Origin: Gilvimarinus agarilyticus
GTDB lineage: Bacteria; Pseudomonadota; Gammaproteobacteria; Pseudomonadales; Cellvibrionaceae
NCBI RefSeq assembly: GCF_000832015.1
Contig: NZ_JXCJ01000001.1
Span: 1,606,649 to 1,670,648, forward strand
Direction of reading: 5' to 3'
Length of the DNA: 64,000 nucleotides
The notes below the pieces were generated by a model. That model saw only the letters and a list, made by a program, of their open reading frames with translations. It did no database searches and was not told where the DNA came from. Every line of letters starts with the position of its first letter. Positions within the stretch are counted from its first letter, which is position 1. The position numbers and the translations under genes are program-made. Below are positions 1 through 7,944 of this stretch, piece after piece.

Positions 1-381
1 GCTGGGCTCCAGTGGATACATTCGCTCGAAACTTGAAAAAACGATTCTTTTTATTGGCTTTTTATCGGCTATCCCTAATTCCCAGCGACGACTCCCGAAA
101 CGATCCAATCTACTCTGCAGCTCTTGCTGAAGCGCAGTATCTGCAGGGTCAAATTCAAGGTAGACATACGCCAACAGCTCGCCGGGCCGGGTAATGGACA
201 ACAACTCATACACACGCATTCCCAAGGACACATCGTTTACTAGTCGCGCAAGCGCATCAGCCTGAACTTCAATTTTCCAAGGCATTAGCGCACTGCCCGA
301 GGTATGGCTGAAAGTAGATACCCAATGCCGCCGGGCAAATACCTCATAGTCCTCTCTTTCTAACAGCTTGTTCTCGTTCAT
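1..381 (-). CDS. Unidentified protein, partial (C-terminus beyond window edge)
   Basis: An open frame of 127 codons runs off the left edge of the window on the minus strand. It starts with ATG at 381-379, and that start overlaps the stop of the sir2 gene in an ATGA arrangement (plus positions 378-381), which argues that it is a real, translationally coupled member of the operon. The visible protein begins MNENKLLEREDYEVFARRHW and is a mixed alpha/beta soluble sequence with no signal peptide and no membrane segment. I do not recognise the family. Its position directly after Sir2 and McrBC suggests an accessory role in the defence operon, for example as a Sir2 partner; this is inference from context only. 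Confidence 0.6.
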   Translation of the reverse strand, partial: MNENKLLEREDYEVFARRHWVSTFSHTSGSALMPWKIEVQADALARLVNDVSLGMRVYELLSITRPGELLAYVYLEFDPADTALQQELQSRLDRFGSRRWELGIADKKPIKRIVFSSFERMYPLEPS

Positions 382-1229
382 GCTTGGCCCTGCAGTTGGT
401 CTGTATTAATTTCAGGGCTCGAAGTTGCGTCACCCATCTCCAATAGATCAATTGCCTTTTCAAGCGCAAGTAGCCCTCTCAGGGCAGTCATAGGCAAACC
501 GATATGAGGCGGCGTTATAGCGTGATCCTGCGGGTTAATACGCACAATCGGAAGCTCCAGGCTTGCGGCATAGCGGCGCACACTGGGGATGGTAATACCT
601 GCCCCTAGCTCAATCACTACCGGATTGCTTACACCAGTCAACCAGCTTTCAAACGCTTCGTACTTCTTCTCGGTCCGATCGTTAATACAACCCCAGTCGT
701 TAAACATCAACACATTGGGCCGAGCCAATTCGCCACAATGCGGGCATAGCGGTGTGGCGAATTGATCAAGTGCGCCTTCCAGCGGCCATACAGCCTGCTG
801 GCAGGGCACAACGCACTGCAAGTAGGAGAGCGAGCCATGGCACTCGTTAATGCGCTCCTCGGCGAAGCCAGCGCGCTGGAAGTGACTATCGACATTGCTG
901 GTGTACACAAAGCACCCATGCGCTTTGCTTTCGCACCATCGCTTAAGGATGTTAAAGCCAGCATGGGGTTTGGTTTGACGGTAGAGACTGATGCGATGGC
1001 TGTAAAACTGCCATGCCAAGGCCGGGCTCTCCATAAAAGCAGATGGATTGGCAATATCCTCAAACCGGATGCCCTCGGATCGTAAGGCAGGGTAAGCCTT
1101 CCAAAAGCCGGCAGCACCACGGAAATCCGGCAGGCCTGAGTCAACACCCATCCCTGCACCAGCACAGATCACCAGGCTGTCTGCATCTACGATGCGCTGG
1201 GCCGCTAGGGTGATTAGCCGATCAGACAT
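378..1229 (-). CDS. Sir2-family NAD-dependent protein deacylase/NADase
   Basis: A 283-aa sirtuin-type protein. The NAD-binding Rossmann signature GAGMGVDSGLPDFRG lies near residues 22-37. The motif TSNVDSHF corresponds to the T-x-N-x-D element, and ECHGS carries the catalytic histidine. Four zinc-binding cysteines follow (C-x3-C, then CPHC), and RPNVLMF matches the conserved RPNV element after them. The presence of zinc cysteines makes it look like a CobB-type deacylase rather than the zinc-less Sir2 NADase domains common in abortive-infection systems, but NADase activity cannot be excluded. It starts at ATG 1229, 76 bp after mcrC, and its stop overlaps the start of the next gene by ATGA. In this operon it may regulate the system or act as an NAD-consuming effector; that role is inferred. 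Confidence 0.88.
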   Translation of the reverse strand: MSDRLITLAAQRIVDADSLVICAGAGMGVDSGLPDFRGAAGFWKAYPALRSEGIRFEDIANPSAFMESPALAWQFYSHRISLYRQTKPHAGFNILKRWCESKAHGCFVYTSNVDSHFQRAGFAEERINECHGSLSYLQCVVPCQQAVWPLEGALDQFATPLCPHCGELARPNVLMFNDWGCINDRTEKKYEAFESWLTGVSNPVVIELGAGITIPSVRRYAASLELPIVRINPQDHAITPPHIGLPMTALRGLLALEKAIDLLEMGDATSSPEINTDQLQGQA

Positions 1230-1305
1230 GGTCGGATGCCTCTACTGGTTGGCGTTTTATCCTACATCAGCTTCGGAAATCCACCAAGGCCATATCAGGA
1301 TTTGG

Positions 1306-2547
1306 CTAAAACTTAAACGACAATTGCAAGTGGGCAGTAGGTTTTAGCAAATCAATACAATGAATATCCAGTTTTGCGCTATGACTACCCAATAGCTGTA
1401 ACGCATAAATTTCACTGAGACCTGCTTGACTGGGATAGGCGAGTGCTACCTGATGGATATGGTAGCGATTCGCGTAGGAGGAAAGCTGATACAAGTCTGC
1501 CTGGCTGACACCCAGTTTGGCATCTGGGCCATTCAGTAATTTCCATTTGGCATCAATAATCAGGTGGACCTTGCCATTACGGTCGATGAGGCTGATGTCT
1601 GGCCTTGTCTGGAATACCTTGCGGTCTACGTCTTCCCGATATGCCAGATAGCGCCTGGGGGCTTGCTCCCTCAAGGACAGTCCCGCTTTTCGAGCCAATG
1701 GGCGCAAGCTGGCCGCCAGCCAGCGCTCAAATAACAGGTTCATGTCAAATAGTATAGATAGCAGGCTATGCTTCCCCGCCGTTACATCCGGGTTTTCGGC
1801 ATCAATAAACAATCTGCACCAAGCCAGAATATCGGCATAGCGTTGGTTGGCTCGATCGAGTGTTAGGCGATCCAATGACTGGCGGTCTATGCGCTGATCA
1901 CTGATGTCATCATGCTGCATTAGTAACTCAGTCACGGCCTTTTTACTGCGATCCGAACGGCATTTGGGGAGCAAAAGGCGCAGCGTGAACTTGACCGCTT
2001 GATTAAGTAAAATATCGTCGGTTAGTTCATCAAACTGGCAATAAAGTCGCTCTTGGTGATTGAGGTTTTGGCGCAATTGCTGGTTAATTAGCAGCTTGCC
2101 CTTGATCACACCCAGGTTCTCTTCCCGCTGTTGGTAGTCTCTAGGTTTGCCCATCAGTACTTGCTCGCGCACTAGTAGGCAGAATTCCTGAATAAAAATA
2201 TCCAATAAGGTGTGCTTCTGGGTCTGGATTCCGGCACCGGCGCCTCGGTGAACTTTCATCAGGCCGGCTTTGCGCAGCATTTTTACCAGCACTTCTCGAC
2301 AGGCCCCGGGATCAGACTCTTTGCCATGAATTTTGGGTAGAATCTCCAAGGTCAAGCCGCCAAGCTGAACGACGCCACAGAACTGTCGCCACCTGACACA
2401 TTGATGCCCCCAGCGAAAAGCATCAGCGGGAACTCCATCGGCTGCATCGAGCAATTTAGCTTGAGCATGTGTTAGCGCAAATTCACCCGGCGCGCGTGTA
2501 GCACGAACGGGAATACGTTGATGTTCAATACAAGTGAGCACTTCCAT
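1306..2547 (-). CDS. mcrC: McrC nuclease subunit of a McrBC-type restriction system
   Basis: A 413-aa protein matching the McrC family. In McrBC systems McrC supplies the endonuclease that cuts modified DNA when driven by the McrB motor. The C-terminal third carries the PD-(D/E)xK core: RPDIS near residue 315 and IIDAKWK near residue 333 supply the acidic residues and lysine. The N-terminal half (with an EILPKI segment near residue 70) is the region that in characterised McrC contacts McrB. It starts at ATG 2547, only 8 bp after the mcrB stop, so the two are certainly co-expressed. The gene is full length with no visible lesion. Function is assigned by family; the modification recognised is unknown. 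Confidence 0.9.
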   Translation of the reverse strand: MEVLTCIEHQRIPVRATRAPGEFALTHAQAKLLDAADGVPADAFRWGHQCVRWRQFCGVVQLGGLTLEILPKIHGKESDPGACREVLVKMLRKAGLMKVHRGAGAGIQTQKHTLLDIFIQEFCLLVREQVLMGKPRDYQQREENLGVIKGKLLINQQLRQNLNHQERLYCQFDELTDDILLNQAVKFTLRLLLPKCRSDRSKKAVTELLMQHDDISDQRIDRQSLDRLTLDRANQRYADILAWCRLFIDAENPDVTAGKHSLLSILFDMNLLFERWLAASLRPLARKAGLSLREQAPRRYLAYREDVDRKVFQTRPDISLIDRNGKVHLIIDAKWKLLNGPDAKLGVSQADLYQLSSYANRYHIHQVALAYPSQAGLSEIYALQLLGSHSAKLDIHCIDLLKPTAHLQLSFKF

Positions 2548-2555
2548 GAGTTGAC

Positions 2556-5183
2556 CTAATCCAGACTTTCGTAAATTTTTCGGATCGCTTCAGGAGTAAT
2601 GCTCGCAGGTTCCGCTACGCGATAATCAATCAAATCCTCAAAATCGTCATGCTCAAAGCCCAGCACCTCAGCCCCGCTGATGATGGTGTGCTCAATAATT
2701 TGGGGTTCCACCGGCTCGTTGCCCTGATCCACATCGCGTAATACCAACTGAATCCGGTGCCAGTCGTTGTAAAAGTACTCCTGTAACAGGGGGATAAACT
2801 GATTCAGCATGACATCACGCAGGCTGCGGAAGTCATTGACTTTGCTCAGGTAGGCATGGCCCAGCATAAGATCCCGATTCAGCAAAAAGCGAATACGTTG
2901 GTTCATGGCAACTAGCAGGGCGCGAAGATCAATTAACCCACCTTCACCGTCTTCGATGTAGCCATCCCCGCGAGAGCCAGTGATTACTTTGGCGTTGGGC
3001 ATCAGCTCTTCAAACAGAAAGCGCCGACGTAAAGCGGTGTCCAGCAGGGCAATCGAGCGGTCAGCGGTATTCATGGTGCCATAGATGTCCAGGTTTTTAG
3101 GCACACCAAAACGCTCGCGGGAGTAGGGCAGGGTCAGCTCCATACCGGCGGTCAATCGGCCGTCTGGGTCATAGACGGCACGTTTATCGGTTTCGATCAG
3201 GGTTATCAGCTCACCAAAAATTTTGGCAATATTGCCTCGGTTGATTTCGTCGATAAACAGCGCAAAACGGGTGTCAGGCGCAATCTGGGCATCTTGGCAA
3301 ATCTGTCGAAACACTCCCGGCTCTACCCGGTACACCAATTGATCGGTTTCCGTGTCTTGCACCGGACGTATGCCCTCCACAAAATCCTCATAGCTGTAGG
3401 CCTGGTGAAAGGTGACAAAGGCATAGTGGAGCTGGTCGGCTTGAGAAGGCGCCCCAGCTTTTAGGGTTTTGGTTTGGGCAATCAGGTCTTCGCCATCCTC
3501 CTGCCAGTTGCCCACCAGCTGCCAGCGACTATCAGCGTCCTTGTCAAAGACCAGGGGTGCCACCCGGTTTTTGTACTTCACAGTGGTTGACGATTCTACC
3601 GTATGGGTTTGCAAGGTGGCCCATATCTGCGCCTTAAGGTGTTGGCGGCGACCGACCGATTTGGCTTTTTGGATGAAAAACGCATGGGATTCAATCTCTT
3701 TGACTTTGGCAGTGCCGCCCAAGTCATACAGGCACATAAATACCACGTCGAACCAGTTGATGCCCTTCAAATGCTCGGAAAGCCACTGTTCGTAAGAGAT
3801 CGACGCCTGTTTCACCACATAGTGCTGTTTAAGCTTATTGAGTTTATAGGTTTTACCGGTGCCGGGCGGCCCATACAAAATTTTGTTGATGGGTTCGGCA
3901 ATCAGTAGTGTCTTCTCCTTGGGTTTGGGCGCATCGGAGGGCGCGGCTAACTTGGCCCAGAGTTTGTCGAGTAGCGCTGCGCTGCGGGGTTTGATTTCAA
4001 TGCCGGAACTCTGGGGCGACCAGTTTTGGTTGTCGATGGTAATCCGCCCCAAGTCCGTCATGCTGATTAGCGAATCTTTGAACACATCCCGAATTTCGGT
4101 GAATTCAATGTCCACCTTCATCATGGTTTTCCCCTCCGCGGCAGCTTCCGTGTCGTAATGCTCGGCTTCGTAGGGCTCGGATACGACGTTGCCACTGGCC
4201 ATAATGCCTTTGGGTTCCTGCCCCAGGCGAATCAACCAGGCCCGGTCACCAGGGGATGCGTCCTGATTGGCACAGCGCCAACTGAGAATAACGGGTTTGC
4301 CAGCCTTGGTTTGCGCAATATGCGCGGGCAAGTCCTTCCACGCCCAATTGGCGGGGTTCCAGGAAAACAGCCAACTGCAGGAAGATTGCGCCTTCCACAG
4401 CTCCCGCAGTGGTGTCACGTAAAAGCACAGGTCTTTAGTGCCGAACACCTCTTCCTGTGCCTTGCGGATACTGAGCAGCAGTTGATCCATCTCTGCCGAG
4501 GTCAGTTTTTTCAAGGCTTTTTGGGGCTTGCCAGTAAATTTTAGCGCGATTTTCATACGGTCTCCGTTGCTGAAAATCCGCTCGGCAGAATCAGGGTGGA
4601 GCATGTAAAGCAGCATGTGCCGAAATTGTCGCCGCTCATTGTCAGGCACTTTGGTGAGGTACTCGCCCAGAGCCGTAAAATCAGAAAAAATGGCCTTGCG
4701 TTCTGCCAGCGGCATTGCCAGTGCCTGTTTGGCTGCCTCTACGCAATAAGCCAGCTCGCGCCAGCGGTTGGTATTAAAACTGGTACCACCACTGCCGACC
4801 CCGGCCAGGGTGTCATCGGACAGCAGGGGGTGGTCCTCGGGCAGTACTTCGCCTGACCAAGCCCATACCCGCAGCACCGATTCGCGTTTTTTGGCAGCCC
4901 CTATATTGCTGACGCACAAGAGCATTAACCATAGCATTTCTGCCGCCAGTTGCTTGACGGCCGGGCCGCAGGGCTCCAGCTGGGTTTCCAGCTTGTCAAA
5001 AAAATCGCCGGTGCCAGTATCCGGGTTGTTGGAGAAGTAAGTTTCCAAGTCTGTAACATGTTCCAGCGTCCACAGAGTCTTATCTGAAAAAACCGAATTT
5101 TGGTGATAGAGTGCTTTATCCAGCCAAATAGCGCCGGTATCAATAAGTGGCTTAGAATTACGTTCGTTGCAAAAACGAGACAT
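2556..5183 (-). CDS. mcrB: McrB AAA+ GTPase/motor subunit
   Basis: An 875-aa McrB-type AAA+ protein. The C-terminal motor has Walker A GPPGTGKT near residue 438, Walker B LFIDEINRGN near residue 646 and the McrB signature MNTADRSI near residue 706, followed by LDTALRRRF. McrB assembles into rings that hydrolyse GTP and activate McrC. The long N-terminal region (about 420 residues) is not a classical methylcytosine-binding domain that I recognise and probably determines what DNA is sensed. I place the start at ATG 5183 (MSRFCNERN), which has AAGGA about 8 bases upstream; a longer reading from TTG at 5213 would overlap the upstream gene and lacks support. It lies 20 bp after the SF1 helicase and 8 bp before mcrC. 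Confidence 0.9.
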   Translation of the reverse strand: MSRFCNERNSKPLIDTGAIWLDKALYHQNSVFSDKTLWTLEHVTDLETYFSNNPDTGTGDFFDKLETQLEPCGPAVKQLAAEMLWLMLLCVSNIGAAKKRESVLRVWAWSGEVLPEDHPLLSDDTLAGVGSGGTSFNTNRWRELAYCVEAAKQALAMPLAERKAIFSDFTALGEYLTKVPDNERRQFRHMLLYMLHPDSAERIFSNGDRMKIALKFTGKPQKALKKLTSAEMDQLLLSIRKAQEEVFGTKDLCFYVTPLRELWKAQSSCSWLFSWNPANWAWKDLPAHIAQTKAGKPVILSWRCANQDASPGDRAWLIRLGQEPKGIMASGNVVSEPYEAEHYDTEAAAEGKTMMKVDIEFTEIRDVFKDSLISMTDLGRITIDNQNWSPQSSGIEIKPRSAALLDKLWAKLAAPSDAPKPKEKTLLIAEPINKILYGPPGTGKTYKLNKLKQHYVVKQASISYEQWLSEHLKGINWFDVVFMCLYDLGGTAKVKEIESHAFFIQKAKSVGRRQHLKAQIWATLQTHTVESSTTVKYKNRVAPLVFDKDADSRWQLVGNWQEDGEDLIAQTKTLKAGAPSQADQLHYAFVTFHQAYSYEDFVEGIRPVQDTETDQLVYRVEPGVFRQICQDAQIAPDTRFALFIDEINRGNIAKIFGELITLIETDKRAVYDPDGRLTAGMELTLPYSRERFGVPKNLDIYGTMNTADRSIALLDTALRRRFLFEELMPNAKVITGSRGDGYIEDGEGGLIDLRALLVAMNQRIRFLLNRDLMLGHAYLSKVNDFRSLRDVMLNQFIPLLQEYFYNDWHRIQLVLRDVDQGNEPVEPQIIEHTIISGAEVLGFEHDDFEDLIDYRVAEPASITPEAIRKIYESLD

Positions 5184-5203
5184 CAGAGATTCCTTTATAT
5201 TAT

Positions 5204-7885
5204 TTAGCACCAATCATCCACAAACTCTTCCCGCATCTGGCTGAGCGGTGAGGGCAACTTCCCATCACTGGTTAAGCCTAGGTAAGTCGCAGCTCGAGTA
5301 AAGCCCACATACAAGAATTTGTGAAATAGCTCGGGCATGGTTTCGGCTAACTTATCCACTCCCACAAAGAACACGGCCTCAAACTCTAGCCCTTTAATAT
5401 GCTCAACCGAAAATATTCTCACGTTATTACCTTCACCTAGAGTGCGGCCGCCTTCGCAGGGATCGGCGCGCAGGTTATAGGGTTCCAGTTCTTCATTGAG
5501 TGCGTCCGCAAGGGGTTTGATCTGACTGTCATCCTGCACGAGCACGGCGGTGGTGGGCAGAGGTGAAGTCATGCTTTCAATTTCTACGATGCGAGTCGCG
5601 AGCCATTGGCTGATTGCGCGAGTATCCTGGCATTCCTCGATGAAAACCGGTTTGAGGCCTTCATGAGCGCTGCTGTCGGGCAATTCGCCTTTAGCGCTTA
5701 GGTCGCCATTGCTGGCTTGCAGCAGCTTCACGGCTAGTTCATTTAAAATCCGGCTTTGTCGATAAACAGCGGTAATGTGCTGCGTACGCAGGTCGTTTGC
5801 TATCCAGGCAAGTTGCTTTGGGTCACGTATGCCAACGCCCGTAATTCTCTGGTTAAAGTCACCGCACGCAAAAAAAGACTCGCTTGATAGTGTCGAAAGG
5901 TTCTTCATGGCCGCAAGCTGTATTACGGAAAAATCAGTCGCTTCATCGACCAGTACTTGATTATAAAAATGACTGGATACAGTTTTCAGTAGTGATGGCA
6001 GGCCGCCGTTGTTAGCCCGGCTAATAGCTCGGTTGGACATCATGGCCCGAGCGGCCTCAAGTCCCATTAGCAAGATGGTATCCAGCTCGTAAGAAGAGAC
6101 GTGAATCGTTTTTTCGGGGAGCTTCTCATAATAAAGGCGCTCGCCGAAAGCCTTCGTTCGGAACGCTTTGTAGCTTGCTGGAATGTCAGAAACGTAGCGT
6201 CGGTATGTGTTCCTAAAGCGATTAAGGGCATTCCTTACGGACGCCAATTTTCCGAGGGTTAGCAATTCATCTTTGTCGGGGACCCGGTTTTCTCCAAGCC
6301 ACTGTATAACGGCATAGCTCACGCCCTTTTTAGGCAGAGATCGCTTATTGTAGCGGTATCGTGCGAGTGATCGTATGGCCTTTTTGTACTGGATAAACGC
6401 TTCATTGTTAGTCGTTTTTCGAGAGGTCGCTGTTACCTGATCCTCGGCTTCATCATCACCGTCGAACGTCGACTCGTCATCGTCATCGTCTTCTAGTTCC
6501 AGTAGATCAATGTGCGCTGCCAAATCGGGGAAAAGTGTACGATTGTTCTTGAATTCTCGGTTAGCAAAGGTTTTTAACAGTTCTTCGATGTCTCTGTTTA
6601 GCTGTTCAAGGGATTTCTTAATATCGTTCTCTATCAATGTGATGCGCCCGACAACATCAATTATGTTCGCGGGTTTAGTGTTCGTCAGAATTTCGGACAG
6701 GTGTTCAGCTAAACTTTTCTCGATCTGGGAATCCAGCCGGGAAATTACGTCCTTTCCCTGCATCAACTGATTGAAAAATCGCTCTTGGTGATGATGTTTG
6801 ATGGCCTCATACCAGGATATTGGGTCAATAATAGCCGATTGACTGATGAAATCCGCTTTCTGTTTGAGTATAAATTTACCTTTGTTGTTGGCCCTCTGTA
6901 GGTAGCCGAAAACATTGCGCGCTAAACGGAGCTGCTCTGAATTCCAGGTGGATATGTCTTCGTTCCGAGCGGGCACATCTTCTCGGGCAAAGGCTTCGCT
7001 TAGATAGTGTTTTAGCAACTCGGTGGGTGTGAACATCTTCCAGCTTCTGGCATGCTCGCGCCCAGCCGTGTCTGAAGTGGCGTAACGTTTTTCTTCAGCT
7101 GCCAGATTTTGTGTGTCAATCTTCTGGCTTAGACGTTTGATCAAGGTCGTCGTTTTACCGGTGCCCGGAGGCCCCATCATTATCAGCTTGCTGTTGATAG
7201 GGAGCCGGAATATCTCATCCTGGAATTTGTCCAGTATGGGCTGATCGCGCAAGCTCATGGTGCGCCGGATTTCGTGTATCAAGCCTTGGCGGATGACATC
7301 GTCTGGCTCAGCCCCAGTTAGCATAGCGTCAAAGCTAGAAGCCGCGTCGACATCGACTAGGCTTAGAAGCTGGCGGAGCGAGCTGATGCTCTGGCTACCC
7401 AATTCTTCGTTATCGAATCGATTGTCTTTAGAATCCCAAAGCTTGTCTGAGGATTGTGTCGGCTTGAGTAAACATTTTTCAATAACAGTAAATTCTGTAT
7501 TGTTAATCGTGTCAGCATCGCCGGTTGGCAGTGATGCTAAACGCCCCATAGAGGACTGGTAACTTGCTAATGTGACCTCATCAACGGCTACTTGATACTT
7601 CCTGGCTACATACAGGACTTTTTGGTTTCCTTCTGGGTCTTCAATGACAAGACGTGCGATAGCGGGTTCTCGAGCAAGTTGGGAATAACCTTCCTGTGTT
7701 TCTCGATTGATTCGATGAAGGTTTCTTTCTGCTTCAACCCCAGTGAAGGTATTGCCTTGTGCAAAGCCTTGGGCGCTTACACCGTGCACGGATGTCAGCG
7801 TTTCCTGTGCGGTCGATGCGATAGCAGAAAAAGTGGATAGCGTATCTTCGGCCAGATCAATAATGTGCTTGTTCAGATCGGTCAT
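5204..7885 (-). CDS. SF1 (UvrD/Dna2-like) helicase with a long insertion
   Basis: An 893-aa superfamily 1 helicase. Walker A GPPGTGKTTT is near residue 238 and an unusual Walker B, VDEATDFSV, is near residue 645 where related helicases have DEAQD. QSRILNELA, VEHIKGLEFEAVF and YVGFTRA near the C-terminus are the UvrD-type motifs IV-VI. About 400 residues separate motifs I and II, much more than in UvrD; this insertion is helical and contains an acidic run (DDDDDES) near residue 470. The first 200 residues form an unrecognised N-terminal domain. It sits between the coiled-coil ATPase gene (59 bp) and mcrB (20 bp). By analogy with helicase-ATPase pairs in defence loci it may unwind or translocate on phage DNA; that role is inference. 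Confidence 0.82.
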   Translation of the reverse strand: MTDLNKHIIDLAEDTLSTFSAIASTAQETLTSVHGVSAQGFAQGNTFTGVEAERNLHRINRETQEGYSQLAREPAIARLVIEDPEGNQKVLYVARKYQVAVDEVTLASYQSSMGRLASLPTGDADTINNTEFTVIEKCLLKPTQSSDKLWDSKDNRFDNEELGSQSISSLRQLLSLVDVDAASSFDAMLTGAEPDDVIRQGLIHEIRRTMSLRDQPILDKFQDEIFRLPINSKLIMMGPPGTGKTTTLIKRLSQKIDTQNLAAEEKRYATSDTAGREHARSWKMFTPTELLKHYLSEAFAREDVPARNEDISTWNSEQLRLARNVFGYLQRANNKGKFILKQKADFISQSAIIDPISWYEAIKHHHQERFFNQLMQGKDVISRLDSQIEKSLAEHLSEILTNTKPANIIDVVGRITLIENDIKKSLEQLNRDIEELLKTFANREFKNNRTLFPDLAAHIDLLELEDDDDDESTFDGDDEAEDQVTATSRKTTNNEAFIQYKKAIRSLARYRYNKRSLPKKGVSYAVIQWLGENRVPDKDELLTLGKLASVRNALNRFRNTYRRYVSDIPASYKAFRTKAFGERLYYEKLPEKTIHVSSYELDTILLMGLEAARAMMSNRAISRANNGGLPSLLKTVSSHFYNQVLVDEATDFSVIQLAAMKNLSTLSSESFFACGDFNQRITGVGIRDPKQLAWIANDLRTQHITAVYRQSRILNELAVKLLQASNGDLSAKGELPDSSAHEGLKPVFIEECQDTRAISQWLATRIVEIESMTSPLPTTAVLVQDDSQIKPLADALNEELEPYNLRADPCEGGRTLGEGNNVRIFSVEHIKGLEFEAVFFVGVDKLAETMPELFHKFLYVGFTRAATYLGLTSDGKLPSPLSQMREEFVDDWC

Positions 7886-7944
7886 ATTAAGTTCCAGTAC
7901 TTCTACGTTTGATTATTTTGAGATAGATAGCCCAATGGATGGCT

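Noticed and set aside
12-194. Plus-strand 60-codon reading at the left edge
   Set aside because: It is antisense to the coupled minus-strand gene that continues beyond the window and shows no domain or ribosome-binding site.
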